Shown: piece by piece, positions 33,708-43,889 of the stretch | How the letters are laid out: every line of letters begins with the position of its first letter | Numbering within the stretch: the first letter of the stretch is position 1 | NCBI GenBank assembly: GCA_013368445.1 | Contig: JAACJO010000013.1 | Coordinates: forward strand, 496,001 to 560,000 | DNA from: Leucocoprinus leucothites | Lineage: Eukaryota; Basidiomycota; Agaricomycetes; Agaricales; Agaricaceae | Length of the DNA: 64,000 nucleotides | Direction of reading: 5' to 3' | Notes under the pieces: generated by a model | Database searches by the model: none | Told to the model about the DNA's origin: nothing | What the model saw: only the letters and a program-made list of their open reading frames with translations | Program-made: the position numbers and the translations under genes

Positions 33708-35872
33708 ATGGTCACCAGCTCCCCTACCACAAACGCATTCTTCAGGAATGCACACGACGTAGTCTTCCACAACCCTACTATCGTTGACAGTTCCTCTCAC
33801 GTCAAGATTAAGGTAAACGAGATACGCGAAAAACCTGGTAAGTCACCCCAAGGGTGGCTGTGTGCTACAGCTGCTAACGAGTAAGTGGGAAATGCAATTA
33901 GGCCTCCGCGACCTGCTCAATCATTCCATGCGGGATGCGTTCCACGACTCTTCTGGCCGCTGGCCTCCGCCAAGGTGTCATTACGGTACCCGCCAAGACA
34001 TTATCACGGGTATCGTCGACTGGGGACATGGCCTCTCAGAGCATCCCGAGTTCCTGCTTTGGATGCACGGTCCTTTTGGTGTTGGTAAATCCGCCATCGC
34101 CCAAAGCTGTGCAGAGGAGCTGGCAGCCCAGAATCACCTCGGCGCTTCGCTTTTCTTTTCTCGTCCAAACAAACGAAACGACCCAAATCGCATCTTTACA
34201 TCTATCGCATACCAGATTGCGACGAAGTGCCCGGAAATCTGTGATATCCTTGACCGTGCAATTCTCAATGACCCATCTCTCCTCACTGCCTCATTACCCG
34301 TCCAGTTCGAGGAGCTCCTTGTCAAACCCATACACCAGATAAAACCTGACCAGGCGGGTATTGAAGGCTGGGTTATTGTTGTCGATGGGCTCGATGAATG
34401 TAGTCGAAGGACCGATAAATCCAGAATGACCAACCTAGACAAATCGAGTGGCCCCGACGGCTTTAACGCCCAATTAGAGTTCATCAAGATCATCGCAACG
34501 TCGATCCGTGATAAAACAACACCTTTCCGCTGGTTTATCACTAGCCGCCCGGAGCCCCACATCGAACATCGCATGGAAAGCCCCTTTGTCTCCTCTATCC
34601 TCTACTCTCTCGATCTCCCTCTATCTCCAAAGGACGATCACGATATATTGACATTTTTCGTAAAGGAGCTAAACAAGATTAGCGAGCAACACGGCCTCTC
34701 TGCAACTTGGCACTCTGAGGCTGATGTTGCAGTTCTCGTCAAGCTGACTGCTGGGCTATGGGTGTATGCTGCCACGGTCGCTCGCTTCATTGGGAGCCCG
34801 ATGTCCCTGGGGCCTGTCAGCCAGCTGCGCCTTGTCCTATCACTTGGTCGAGATTCCGAATCTGGAGAATCTAAGCCCACAAATCCTCTGACTCAACTCG
34901 ACCTATTCTATCACCTCATTATGCAGCAAGTCCCTTCTAGCATCGTTTCAACGGTGCAGAAGATTCTTCTCCTGAATTGGGTGTATGGTGCTCCAGAAGT
35001 TGACAAGGTCCTCGAGTTAGCGAATGTTTTCGAGCTATCCGAGGAGGAATTCCGCGTGGCTTGTGGTTTTCTCCGTTCCGTCCTTCGCCTAGATGATTCA
35101 GATAAAGCACCGATAAAGTTTTATCACTCATCGTTCATGGAGTTCATGGAGGATTGGAACCGGTCCAAGGAATTTTGTATTTACAAGTCTTGTTTGGCTG
35201 AGCTACGGCAGGAGGTCTTAGGGCGGATCAATCGGGTGCATTCTCAAATCAAGGGCAAAGGTGACTTCAAAATATTGTTAATCGTTGTTGCCTTCTTTGA
35301 CCTCAGTTCCACGTTTCCAGAAGGACTTTCTGTCAACATAACCGCTCCTCTACCGTTCTCTCATGCAGATAATATCTTACTGGTATATCACAGCTTGATC
35401 CAGTCGCTGATACGCCTCTGTGATAGTGCTCAATGCACTATTACCCCTTCATTTGCGGCCTCACTGCAGAAGTTCCCATTTCCACTCATCGGCTGCGTGC
35501 TAAAAGACTCGCCTTTTGGAGAGATTGTCCTCAATTGGTATATGTGCAAACGTAACGTATGTTGGAAACGCGCTTCCTCACTATTACGAGCAGCTCATGC
35601 TCTGACCCCTTTCAGTTACCTCAAAGCCTTGCAGACAAGATAATTCGAAGTTCTCGAAACCCCCTATATTATTTCCGCCGACCTAGTTATGCGCGTTTCG
35701 ACAGACCCATTCTTCTAGGAAACGGAAAACATAAACTCGTATGCTGGCAGTCTGACCTTGATTATGTGTTGCTTGTCCAGGTGCAAATTATCACGATCCT
35801 TTCTCTCAAACTGTGGTATCTAATTACATTGAAAACTAGGGTCGAACGAGGCGATATATAGAGCAAATTTAA
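33708..35872 (+). CDS. NACHT-domain NTPase, copy 3 (NLR-like)
   Basis: Seen: five exons (33708-33837, 33902-35260, 35321-35556, 35616-35780, 35840-35872), 640 residues. N-terminus MVTSSPTTNAFFRNAHDVVF, then MRDAFHDSSGRWPPPRCHYG, Walker A GPFGVGKS at 100-107, Walker B VVDGLDEC at 203-210, PFRWFITSRPEPHI, FYHSSFMEFMEDWNRS and the shared tail SRNPLYYFRRPSYARFDRP and GNGKHKLVCW. Odd: about 20 extra residues sit just after Walker B (SRRTDKSRMTNLDKSSG...), absent in copies 1 and 2. The second intron, 35261-35320, is 60 nt, in phase and free of stops, so unspliced mRNA would also be translated. Otherwise collinear with copies 1 and 2. It follows MFS1 by 327 bp and precedes the retrotransposon insertion. 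Confidence 0.85.
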
Positions 35873-36623
35873 TTTTTTGGAAAATGTATGTCCACAACCC
35901 CTCATTTTTTTCAAGCTAAATTCCAACTACCACCAGAATATCATCATGAAATACTCCACCAGTCGCTGATCCCACAGCCTTGCTTCCAGCAGAAGCTGAG
36001 GTAGCAATGGCATATGTTTTTCTATTCAATGAGAGTAACTCGAGTGTATCGTGGCTCAAAGCCCGTAGCTCTCTCTGTATCTTCGCAGTCGTTGGTGATG
36101 AACACATTTATTAAGGCAGAGGTCGGTAAAACAAAAAATGGCTGTTCACCATATTTTCCAGTAAAAAGTCAGAAACTACTCAGGCAATACGACAAATTAC
36201 GTCCGAGCATATAATAATACTCATCATCCATCAATATATCAGGATTTCCAACAACACGACTTTCACATCTTCCATCACTTCGTGCTTCTGAACGGCAAGG
36301 GTTTTGTCGAGCCTGTGCACCTCTTGTTGATGGTACATTCCCAATCGAGGATATGGCGATGAGGCAATAGCGGTTCATGCCTCGAGAGATGAATTAGCCC
36401 TCCGACCTGGTCGGTAAGGTGGACGTCACCTGAACTACTTAACTTGTGACGTCCGGACCGCAGGAATGTATTTAAGTGGTTCCATCTTTTCTATTTCCGT
36501 ATCACACTTGTGGGTTGCCAGGATTACTATTTCATACGTTAATCACGACGCACTAAGCTCCCGCTCCCACTTGATGAATACCAGTCTTTGCGTTGACTAG
36601 TACATGTCACCTTCTAAGTAAGC
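35873..36623. other. Spacer between NACHT3 and the retrotransposon
   Basis: About 750 bp with short frames only. Together with 44857-45121 it corresponds to the NACHT2-MFS1 spacer before transposon insertion. Confidence 0.45.
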
Positions 36624-36627
36624 CTGC
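36624..36627. repeat. Target site duplication CTGC (left)
   Basis: CTGC directly before the left LTR; repeated at 44853-44856 after the right LTR. Confidence 0.7.
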
Positions 36628-37595
36628 TGTAGAGATCGGATGTCGCGTGACGTCATATCACCGCCGTCACGCGTCGTCTCTCTACTACTGATTAAGTTTC
36701 CTCCTTCTTCGACAACTCTCTGTGTACTAACCGACACCCTACTACCCTGGCAACGCACCAATCATCAATCATAGCCGACTACTGTATCAAGACGCCCCTG
36801 CACAGTCCTCGCCCAGTAGCCGCCGCTTACCACCACTATCCCCCTCAGCTTTCCCCTTTCCTCTCTCAATTCCAGATGCCCCTTTCCTCTCTCCATTCTA
36901 CACTTTCCTTTTATTACTCGCTACGCATATTTCGCATTCGGCATCTCCGCTTCAACGCAACCGAGTTAGGATCTGTCATCCAACTGACAGAAGTCCGAAT
37001 ATTTAATGTTTGCTTTATATTCCCTTTTCCATTCCTCCTCTCTTTCTCCTTCTAAAAATCTAATAAAATCGTCACTCGTGCTCCGGCTCAACCGCTATCG
37101 TTTCGTCTCATCGCCTAATGTAATAGTGTAGGTCTAAATGGCCACATGGACCCTTCTCTCCACCTACTTCTCCACCACTAATATTCCTTAGAATTCGCTT
37201 TCCCTTACAAAATCTCGACAAATCGTCTCGTAAACTGCTCCTTCCTGCTCCCTATAGTCAGCTACAGCATTGTAGATACTCGTAGAACCGTAGCTTTAAA
37301 TACTACGATGTATTTCCCTTTTCTTTAGTGAAATCTACCCCATCTCTCCGACTCAGTTTAGCTCTAAGTTTGAGCTTCTTAAGCATCGTTCTCACTCAAA
37401 CCGGCTGCCCTCATCATCGTTTCACTCCTCAGCAACGTCTCACGTCGTCGCACGAGCGCTGAGTTATTATATCAATTAAAAATCTCATTAAACACATTTA
37501 TTAATCAAACTATCTATTTGGGTCAGAACCAACGACAGACGGACGCTGTCGTGCTCGCAACTTAAACCGCACTCACCTAGTCCACCTTCCCTTCA
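36628..37595 (+). repeat. 5' LTR (968 bp)
   Basis: Same length as, and by eye identical to, 43885-44852. Starts TG, ends CA. Confidence 0.93.
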
Positions 37596-37597
37596 AC

Positions 37598-37616
37598 TGG
37601 AGCCCACCGCGAGGGG
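37598..37616 (+). promoter_or_regulatory. Primer-binding-type sequence of the autonomous element
   Basis: TGGAGCCCACCGCGAGGGG, two bases after the left LTR; identical to the site in the gag-only element. Confidence 0.7.
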
Positions 37617-37842
37617 TTCTTGACCCATTTCTGCCCTTACGGATCGCTCTTTAGCCCAGGAAATCTCTCTGTCCCTCCAGGACCCCTTGTCTCTCTCAGA
37701 GCTCTCCCTATCCACAGCTGCCGACTTCTTCACTTGCCCTCCTAGTCCACCGTCATCCTCGTCTTCGACTCTCCACTTGTCCCAACTACGGTCCCCTCAC
37801 GCAAATACTTCCCTTCCACCTTCGAGTCCACAATCTATCCCC

Positions 37843-40161
37843 ATGGCATCTGATGCAGGTGATGAACAAAACCCACAAAACCAAGGACTTCAAAACCCAC
37901 CTCCAATTCGACAACCTCCTCGCTATCGCCCTGCATTCCCATTTGCTATGGACGACGTTAATAACCCATTCCAGACTCCTCAGCGAGCCGGCCTCGGACC
38001 AGCTAATTGGAACCTACCACCCTCGCTCTCAGCTCGCCCGGCACGTCCTACAATGCCTGGACCTCGTGATAGAGGTGCTCCAACCTTTGACGGGCATCCC
38101 CTGTCTTTGAAGCGCTTCTTCGATGAAGTAGACTATCTTGGAAATGCTTCTGGACTCACCCCAGCAGAGAAAATCCAGCACACTCTTCGATACCTTGACT
38201 ACCGTGACTATGAAACCTGGAAGAGTCGTCCTTCAGCTCTAGGACGTGACTGGGAGGCTTTCAAAAGGGAGATTACCTCTTTATACCCAGGAGCCGATGA
38301 GGACCAGAGGTATACCCTGGTGGACCTGGAGCTTCTTGCCGATAAGCAGGTTCGGCAGGCAATGCAAGCACGTTACCAGTTCGGCGAGTACTATCGTCAG
38401 TTTGTCACTATTTCGGACTGGCTTCTAGCAAATGGCGAAATTTCCCTGCGAGAAAGGAACAATATATTTCTTAACGGATTTGACAGTAAATTCCGCGAGA
38501 AACTTACCTCTCGCCTCCGGTTGAAGAATCCAGATCATCCTCTTCATCAACCATGGAGTATGGAAAGTATCACTGAGGCCGCCAGGTTCCTCCTCTCATC
38601 CAACGCAGCCGCTAGCAATCTTGTCCCCGTTCCCACTATACAACCTCAGCCCCACTTCGAGTCGCCTACCCCTTCCTATGCACCCCAGTCTCAATTTGCC
38701 ACACCAGCACCTGTGATGCCAGCTCGCGAAACATTCGACATGTCTTCGCTCGAGCAGTTCATGGTATCTGATGTATTCATCTCAAAGTTAGCTGACAAAC
38801 TTGGAATTAGAGGGAATCATTCACCAGCCCCTTCCTCCAACAATTCTACCCCACGTGCTCCTGGCCGCGCTTATGGGTGCATCGCATGTCTTGACCCCTC
38901 CCACTATCACCAATCATGCCCTGTCATTGCTGACTACATTACTCGAGGGATCTGCAAGCGGGATGAGTATAACCGTCTCGTTCTGATGGATGGAACTCTA
39001 ATCACCAATCGTGTTGCACCTGGACGCTCCGTGAAGGAACGCCTCGACAACTGGCTCAAGGCTCAAGGCCAGAAGGTGTCCACCAACATTGTGGAAGCAT
39101 TCCCTGCTACCTCTCAGCAATACATCTACACTATCCCAGACAATACCCACGAGACACTCACCATCGGAGAAGTGACTGTTGACGAACTCGAAGAGCTCCG
39201 TCGTTTGGATGCCGTTGCTGTCACGACGTTGAAGCGTGCCGAGGATATTCGCAAACGAGTCGGGAATGCCCTTAAACCAAAAACCGGACCAGGTGTCACC
39301 ACACGCTCTGCAGCAAAAGCAGCAGCTACCGCTCCTAAGGACAAACCTACCACTTCTTCGCTTGCTCCTCAGTCATTCCCTTCCCAAGCTAAGCTTAATA
39401 CCACTCCTCCGAACATCACTTCATCCACCAATGGTCCCCAATTCCACTACAGAACCCCGATCGAAGACACAGCTGCTGCACAGAAGGTGTTAGAGAAAGG
39501 ACTCGAGAGTACAGTCACACTTACCCAACGAGAGCTCTATGCAATCTCACCCGACGTTCGCAAACTGATGAAGGTGCAGGTCACCCCGAGGAAACTTCTG
39601 GTTGACGGGGCATCAGTTACTGTTGTAGAAGAGGCTGAGGAACATGACAAACCCGCCGAGGCAGTTTCAACCCTTATCCAGTCAACTCCAGCTCCTGTCG
39701 GTGATCTTGTAGTTGCGAAGCCAGTTATGGAGCTCCGCACCCTTCCAGTAACACTCGAAGGTCAGCTTGAAGTTAATGCTATCCTCGATGAAGGATCGCA
39801 AATTATCGGGCTTCGACGTGACCTATGGGAGAAACTCGGCCTTCCTATCCACTCTGATCAGACCATGCTTTTGGAATCAGCGAACAAGTCTTGTAATACA
39901 ACGATGGGTCTCTTACACAATCTTCGAGTATCTATTGGCGAGTGCGACTTCTACCTGCAAGTACAGGTTGCTGATAACACGTCATACGAAATGTTGCTTG
40001 GACGCCCCTTCCTTGCACTTGCTCAGGCCAACACTCGCCACTTTGCCAACGGTGACTCACACATCACACTCGTCGACCCCAACTCCCATTCCATCATAAC
40101 TGTTCCCACTAAACCTCGCATTCGTAGCCTGCCTTCGCACTTGGCACCCTCGGGTTTTTAA
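37843..40161 (+). CDS. Gag-protease polyprotein of the retrotransposon
   Basis: Seen: first ATG at 37843 in a frame open further upstream (from 37687, non-ATG); TAA at 40159-40161; 772 residues. Capsid-like block FDGHPLSLKRFFDEVDYLG, FGEYYRQFV, ISLRERNNIFLNGF; CCHC knuckle CIACLDPSHYHQSC at 346-359; C-terminal retropepsin-like domain with VNAILDEGSQIIGLRRDLW (active Asp near 649 in LDEG, not the usual DTG/DSG) and the flap/C-terminal block YEMLLGRPFLALAQANTR. Role: capsid, RNA binding and polyprotein cleavage. The stop codon is directly preceded by G GGT TTT in frame, a slip site that would place ribosomes in the pol frame. Start chosen because the context is CCCCATGGC and it matches the Met-Ala start expected. 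Confidence 0.88.
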   Translation: MASDAGDEQNPQNQGLQNPPPIRQPPRYRPAFPFAMDDVNNPFQTPQRAGLGPANWNLPPSLSARPARPTMPGPRDRGAPTFDGHPLSLKRFFDEVDYLGNASGLTPAEKIQHTLRYLDYRDYETWKSRPSALGRDWEAFKREITSLYPGADEDQRYTLVDLELLADKQVRQAMQARYQFGEYYRQFVTISDWLLANGEISLRERNNIFLNGFDSKFREKLTSRLRLKNPDHPLHQPWSMESITEAARFLLSSNAAASNLVPVPTIQPQPHFESPTPSYAPQSQFATPAPVMPARETFDMSSLEQFMVSDVFISKLADKLGIRGNHSPAPSSNNSTPRAPGRAYGCIACLDPSHYHQSCPVIADYITRGICKRDEYNRLVLMDGTLITNRVAPGRSVKERLDNWLKAQGQKVSTNIVEAFPATSQQYIYTIPDNTHETLTIGEVTVDELEELRRLDAVAVTTLKRAEDIRKRVGNALKPKTGPGVTTRSAAKAAATAPKDKPTTSSLAPQSFPSQAKLNTTPPNITSSTNGPQFHYRTPIEDTAAAQKVLEKGLESTVTLTQRELYAISPDVRKLMKVQVTPRKLLVDGASVTVVEEAEEHDKPAEAVSTLIQSTPAPVGDLVVAKPVMELRTLPVTLEGQLEVNAILDEGSQIIGLRRDLWEKLGLPIHSDQTMLLESANKSCNTTMGLLHNLRVSIGECDFYLQVQVADNTSYEMLLGRPFLALAQANTRHFANGDSHITLVDPNSHSIITVPTKPRIRSLPSHLAPSGF

Positions 40162-40187
40162 GCATCGATGATTCGGCTATTCGTCGA
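40152..40187 (+). promoter_or_regulatory. Candidate -1 ribosomal frameshift signal between gag and pol
   Basis: Seen: heptamer GGGTTTT at 40152-40158, in phase as G GGT TTT and fitting X XXY YYZ, followed directly by the gag stop TAA (40159-40161). After a 6-nt spacer, TCGATGA (40165-40171) can pair with TCGTCGA (40181-40187), seven pairs including one G-U, around a 9-nt loop. The pol frame is in -1 relative to gag and is open from before the heptamer through to the pol ATG at 40269. Known: slip heptamer, 5-9 nt spacer and hairpin or pseudoknot is the classical -1 signal of retroelements. Confidence 0.6.
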
Positions 40188-40268
40188 GGAGATATACTAA
40201 ATCAATCCAATCGAACACTCATATCGGCTGTACAACCTACCATTTCCATATCTCCTCTTTCTTGCTAC

Positions 40269-43200
40269 ATGATTTCGCCAATCGCCTTCACGTCTACCCA
40301 TTTCGAACCACTCGTATATCCAAAGGAAATCTATGAAGTCTCATTGTCAGCTTTACAATTGCCGTCTATAACAGTTTCGTCGTATGCTTACAAGAAAGTC
40401 GCTCACCGAATCAAGCCCGTTGCTACTACACTACCCGAAGATTTTCGTATTGTTCGTCGCATTCCATCCAGTCCTCTTGAATCTCTTCCTATTCTTCCCT
40501 TCCATCCTCCCGAGTTTACTCCTGGCTCTCGCTATACACTCGAGCGCAAGTCTGCAACACAGGTCAACACCGACGGATTTTTATGGCCAGAAGAAGAGAA
40601 GCTGGTACATCACCTTATAAAACTACAGGAGTTGGGATTTGCATGGACAGAGGAGGAAAAAGGGAAGTTTTCGTCAGACTATTTCGACCCCGTTGTGATA
40701 CCAACTATTGAACACGTACCTTGGAGTCTTAGGAATATTCCAATTCCTCCAGGTATCTTCGATCGGGTTGTTGAGATCATCAAGTCGAAAATCGCCGCCG
40801 GGGTTTATGAACCCTCAAATTCGTCATATCGCTCGCGTTGGTTTTGTGTGTTGAAGAAGGATGGAAAGTCGTTGAGGTTGGTGCATGACTTGCAGCCACT
40901 GAATGCGGTGGTCATCAAAGACGCTGGGTTGCCGCCGATGGTAGAGCAGTATGCAGAGTCGTTTGGAGGACGTGGATGCTATGGGATATTCGATCTATTC
41001 GTCGGATTTGATCAGCGTGAGCTCGCACAGGAATCTCGGGACCTTACCACTTTCCAATCCCCTCTCGGCACTCTTCGGCTGACGTCTATTCCTATGGGTT
41101 ACACGAATTCCATGCAAATTCAGCACGGCGATCTCACCTTCCTTCTCCAAGATGAAATCCCTGACATCGCCGTTCCCTTTGTTGACGATGTCCCTGTCAA
41201 AGGACCCCCCACCCGCTACGAGCTAGGCCCTGATACCTTCGAGACCATCCCTCAGAATCCTGGAATCCGCCGCTTTGTCTGGGAACACCTACAAAATGTC
41301 AACCGAGTCATCCAACGCATTAAGCATGCTGGCGGTACCTTCTCTGCAGCGAAATCTCATATATGTGTCCCTTCTGCTGTTGTTGTCGGCCATCGTTGCA
41401 CATACGAAGGCCGTCTACCTGATACTTCTCGAGTTCAGAAAGTTGTTGATTGGCCTATTCCCAAATCACTCACCGAAGTTCGTGGTTTCCTTGGTACTGT
41501 CGGGACCATACGCATTTTCATCAAGGACTATGCTACGATCGCTCGTCCCCTCGTTCGTCTCACTAGGAAGGATGTGGAGTTTGAGTTTGGAGAAGAGGAG
41601 TTGTTAGCTATGGAACGGTTGAAGGAGTTGGCGAAGAACTCACCTGCGATTCGCGCTGTTGACTATGCAAGTGGACGCGAAGTCATCTTGGCTGTTGATA
41701 CCTCGGTTATTGCAGTCGGCTACATTCTGTCCCAGATTGGTGCCGATGCCAAGCGCTATCCATCACGGTTTGGATCACTCACCTTATCCGAAAGGGAGAG
41801 CCGGTATTCACAGGCGAAGCTGGAGTTGTTCGGGTTGTTTCGAGCGTTGAAAGATTGCCGGATTTGGATTGTCGGGGTGAAGAATTTGGTGGTAGAGGTC
41901 GACGCGAAATATATCAAAGGAATGATAAATAATCCTGATGTTCAACCCAACGCGACTATAAACAGGTGGATCTCAGCTATCCTACTCTTCGACTTTCGAC
42001 TACGCCATGTTCCAGGACACTCACACGGTCCCGACGGTCTCTCTCGCCGCCCAAGTGCACCCGAGGACCCAGATGATAGAGACGACTATGAAGAGTGGAT
42101 CGACGTCGCGAATTCCTTTTTCTACGAGTCGATCCCTTCACAGCCATCATCCAACCTTCAAGGCATCCATCCAGTTCTGCCCCAGTGGATCGAATCGTCT
42201 AACACGTTCGGCATTGAAGCTCTGAACGCGCTCGCGGCTCCCGAGGATTCCCTATACAGGAGACAGCATACGGCCGTTCCGACTTCGGATCGCACTCACA
42301 CACCATTCCCCCATATGTCTCCTCACCCATCCGCTTCTACACCAGCTCTGGGAGTAGATCTAGGTCGCAATCATCAATCATCAGCGTTCACAGTAATGAG
42401 TGGTAACTCACCAAGCCATCCCCCCACTACAATTCCACGGTCGGACAAGGCGAAGGCGAAGGACTTGGAATTGAAGAAGATCTTCAAATTTTTGAAGGAC
42501 CCGTTGATGCGAGTTGGGAAGGAGGCCGAAGAACTGAAGGAGTTGATTAGAAAGGCGTCAGGTTTCTTTGCGGCAGATGGAAAGTTGTGGAAGAAGGACT
42601 CTAGGGCGAAGCATAAGTTGGTTGTTGAAGAGGGCAAGCGGTTAGACTTACTACAGCAGGCGCATGACGACCTCGGTCATAAAGGCATCTTCACAACCCG
42701 AGCGCGCGTCCTTGAACGTTTCTGGTGGCCATATCTCGACGACGATATTCGCTGGTACCTGAAAACTTGCCATGAGTGCCAGACGCGATCCACACAGCAT
42801 TTATACATACCTCCGACGGTCCCTGTGCCCCTCTCACTCTTCCGCAAGGTCTATATTGACACCATGCTGATGCCGAAGTCCAACGGGTATCGTTACATTG
42901 TTCATGCTCGCTGTTCGCTTTCGTCGTATCCGGAATGGCGCATGCTTCGTCACGAAAACGGCCGCACGATAGGTTCGTTTGTCTTCGAGGATATCCTCTG
43001 CCGTTGGGGTGCCATTGAGGAAATCGTCACCGATAATGGACCTGCGTTCATTGCTGCCGTTGAGTACTTATCAAAGCAATATCACATAAACCACATCCGC
43101 ATCTCACCTTACAATTCCCGCGCAAATGGTCCGGTGGAACGCCGTCATCGCGATGTCCGGGAGTCGTTGGTCAAGGCAGCAGAAGGCCAGGAATCTAAGT

Positions 43201-43889
43201 GGACGGTTGTGGCACCGTCAGTATTCTGGGCAGAACGAGTTACTATTCAGAAATCAACGGGCTACTCACCTTATTTCCTCGCACACGGCACCGAACCCCT
43301 CTTCCCCTTCGACCTCTTTGAGGCAACGTATCTAGCCCCTATCCTTGCTAGTCCCCTTCCCACTGCCGATCTCGTTGCCTATCGTGCGATTCAGCTCCAA
43401 AAACGGCCCGAGGATCTTGCTGAAGCTAAACGGCGTCTCTTGAAAGCTCGGTGGGAGTCCGTCCGACAGTTTGAAGAAGCCCACAAGAACCTAATTCGCG
43501 ATTTCAATTTCGATGAGGGAGCGCTTGTTTTGGTTAGAAACTCACGACATGATGGAGATATTGGCGGCAAGACCAAGCCGCGGTATTTTGGTCCCATGGT
43601 TGTTGTGCGCAGAGTAAAGGGAGGGAGCTATGTGTTAGCAGAAATGGATGGAACGTTGTCCAAACTACGGTTTGCTGGCTTTCGACTAATCCCTTACCAC
43701 GCTCGTGATCGCCGATCAGTTCCTCTCACGCGTCTCATCAACGATGACATCGACAAATTCGTCGACGAAACTCACGAGCCCGATGACTTTTCGGACCGCT
43801 GGCGCGATATCCCCACTCTCAATGTCACTCTCCGCACTCGTTTGGCACCTGACGCGGACGTCAGTACGAAAAGAACCCCCCAGATGTAG
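40269..43889 (+). CDS. Pol polyprotein: reverse transcriptase, RNase H, integrase
   Basis: Seen: 1206 codons from ATG 40269, though the frame is open from before the gag stop, so the product is probably a Gag-Pol fusion. Reverse transcriptase: VLKKDGKSLRLVHDLQPLN, GIFDLFVGFDQ, and catalytic FVDD with Asp 306/307. RNase H: LAVDTSVIAVGYILSQ (Asp 477), then RHVPGHSHGPDGLSRRP. Integrase: HHCC knuckle (HDDLGHKGIFTTRARVLERF, CHECQ), catalytic Asp 864 (YIDT), Asp 922 (VTDNGPAF) and Glu 957 (PVERRHRD), then a GPY/F-like module RYFGPMVVVRRVKGGSYVL. Known: this is the Ty3/gypsy order. No chromodomain seen. All catalytic residues are present and the frame is intact, so the element could be active. Confidence 0.93.
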   Translation: MISPIAFTSTHFEPLVYPKEIYEVSLSALQLPSITVSSYAYKKVAHRIKPVATTLPEDFRIVRRIPSSPLESLPILPFHPPEFTPGSRYTLERKSATQVNTDGFLWPEEEKLVHHLIKLQELGFAWTEEEKGKFSSDYFDPVVIPTIEHVPWSLRNIPIPPGIFDRVVEIIKSKIAAGVYEPSNSSYRSRWFCVLKKDGKSLRLVHDLQPLNAVVIKDAGLPPMVEQYAESFGGRGCYGIFDLFVGFDQRELAQESRDLTTFQSPLGTLRLTSIPMGYTNSMQIQHGDLTFLLQDEIPDIAVPFVDDVPVKGPPTRYELGPDTFETIPQNPGIRRFVWEHLQNVNRVIQRIKHAGGTFSAAKSHICVPSAVVVGHRCTYEGRLPDTSRVQKVVDWPIPKSLTEVRGFLGTVGTIRIFIKDYATIARPLVRLTRKDVEFEFGEEELLAMERLKELAKNSPAIRAVDYASGREVILAVDTSVIAVGYILSQIGADAKRYPSRFGSLTLSERESRYSQAKLELFGLFRALKDCRIWIVGVKNLVVEVDAKYIKGMINNPDVQPNATINRWISAILLFDFRLRHVPGHSHGPDGLSRRPSAPEDPDDRDDYEEWIDVANSFFYESIPSQPSSNLQGIHPVLPQWIESSNTFGIEALNALAAPEDSLYRRQHTAVPTSDRTHTPFPHMSPHPSASTPALGVDLGRNHQSSAFTVMSGNSPSHPPTTIPRSDKAKAKDLELKKIFKFLKDPLMRVGKEAEELKELIRKASGFFAADGKLWKKDSRAKHKLVVEEGKRLDLLQQAHDDLGHKGIFTTRARVLERFWWPYLDDDIRWYLKTCHECQTRSTQHLYIPPTVPVPLSLFRKVYIDTMLMPKSNGYRYIVHARCSLSSYPEWRMLRHENGRTIGSFVFEDILCRWGAIEEIVTDNGPAFIAAVEYLSKQYHINHIRISPYNSRANGPVERRHRDVRESLVKAAEGQESKWTVVAPSVFWAERVTIQKSTGYSPYFLAHGTEPLFPFDLFEATYLAPILASPLPTADLVAYRAIQLQKRPEDLAEAKRRLLKARWESVRQFEEAHKNLIRDFNFDEGALVLVRNSRHDGDIGGKTKPRYFGPMVVVRRVKGGSYVLAEMDGTLSKLRFAGFRLIPYHARDRRSVPLTRLINDDIDKFVDETHEPDDFSDRWRDIPTLNVTLRTRLAPDADVSTKRTPQM
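43869..43884 (+). other. Poly-C tract where the polypurine tract is expected
   Basis: The bases just before the 3' LTR read AAAAGAACCCCCCAGA; the gag-only element has AAAACTTCCCCCCTGG in the same place and orientation. Normally a purine run primes plus-strand DNA here. Confidence 0.4.
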
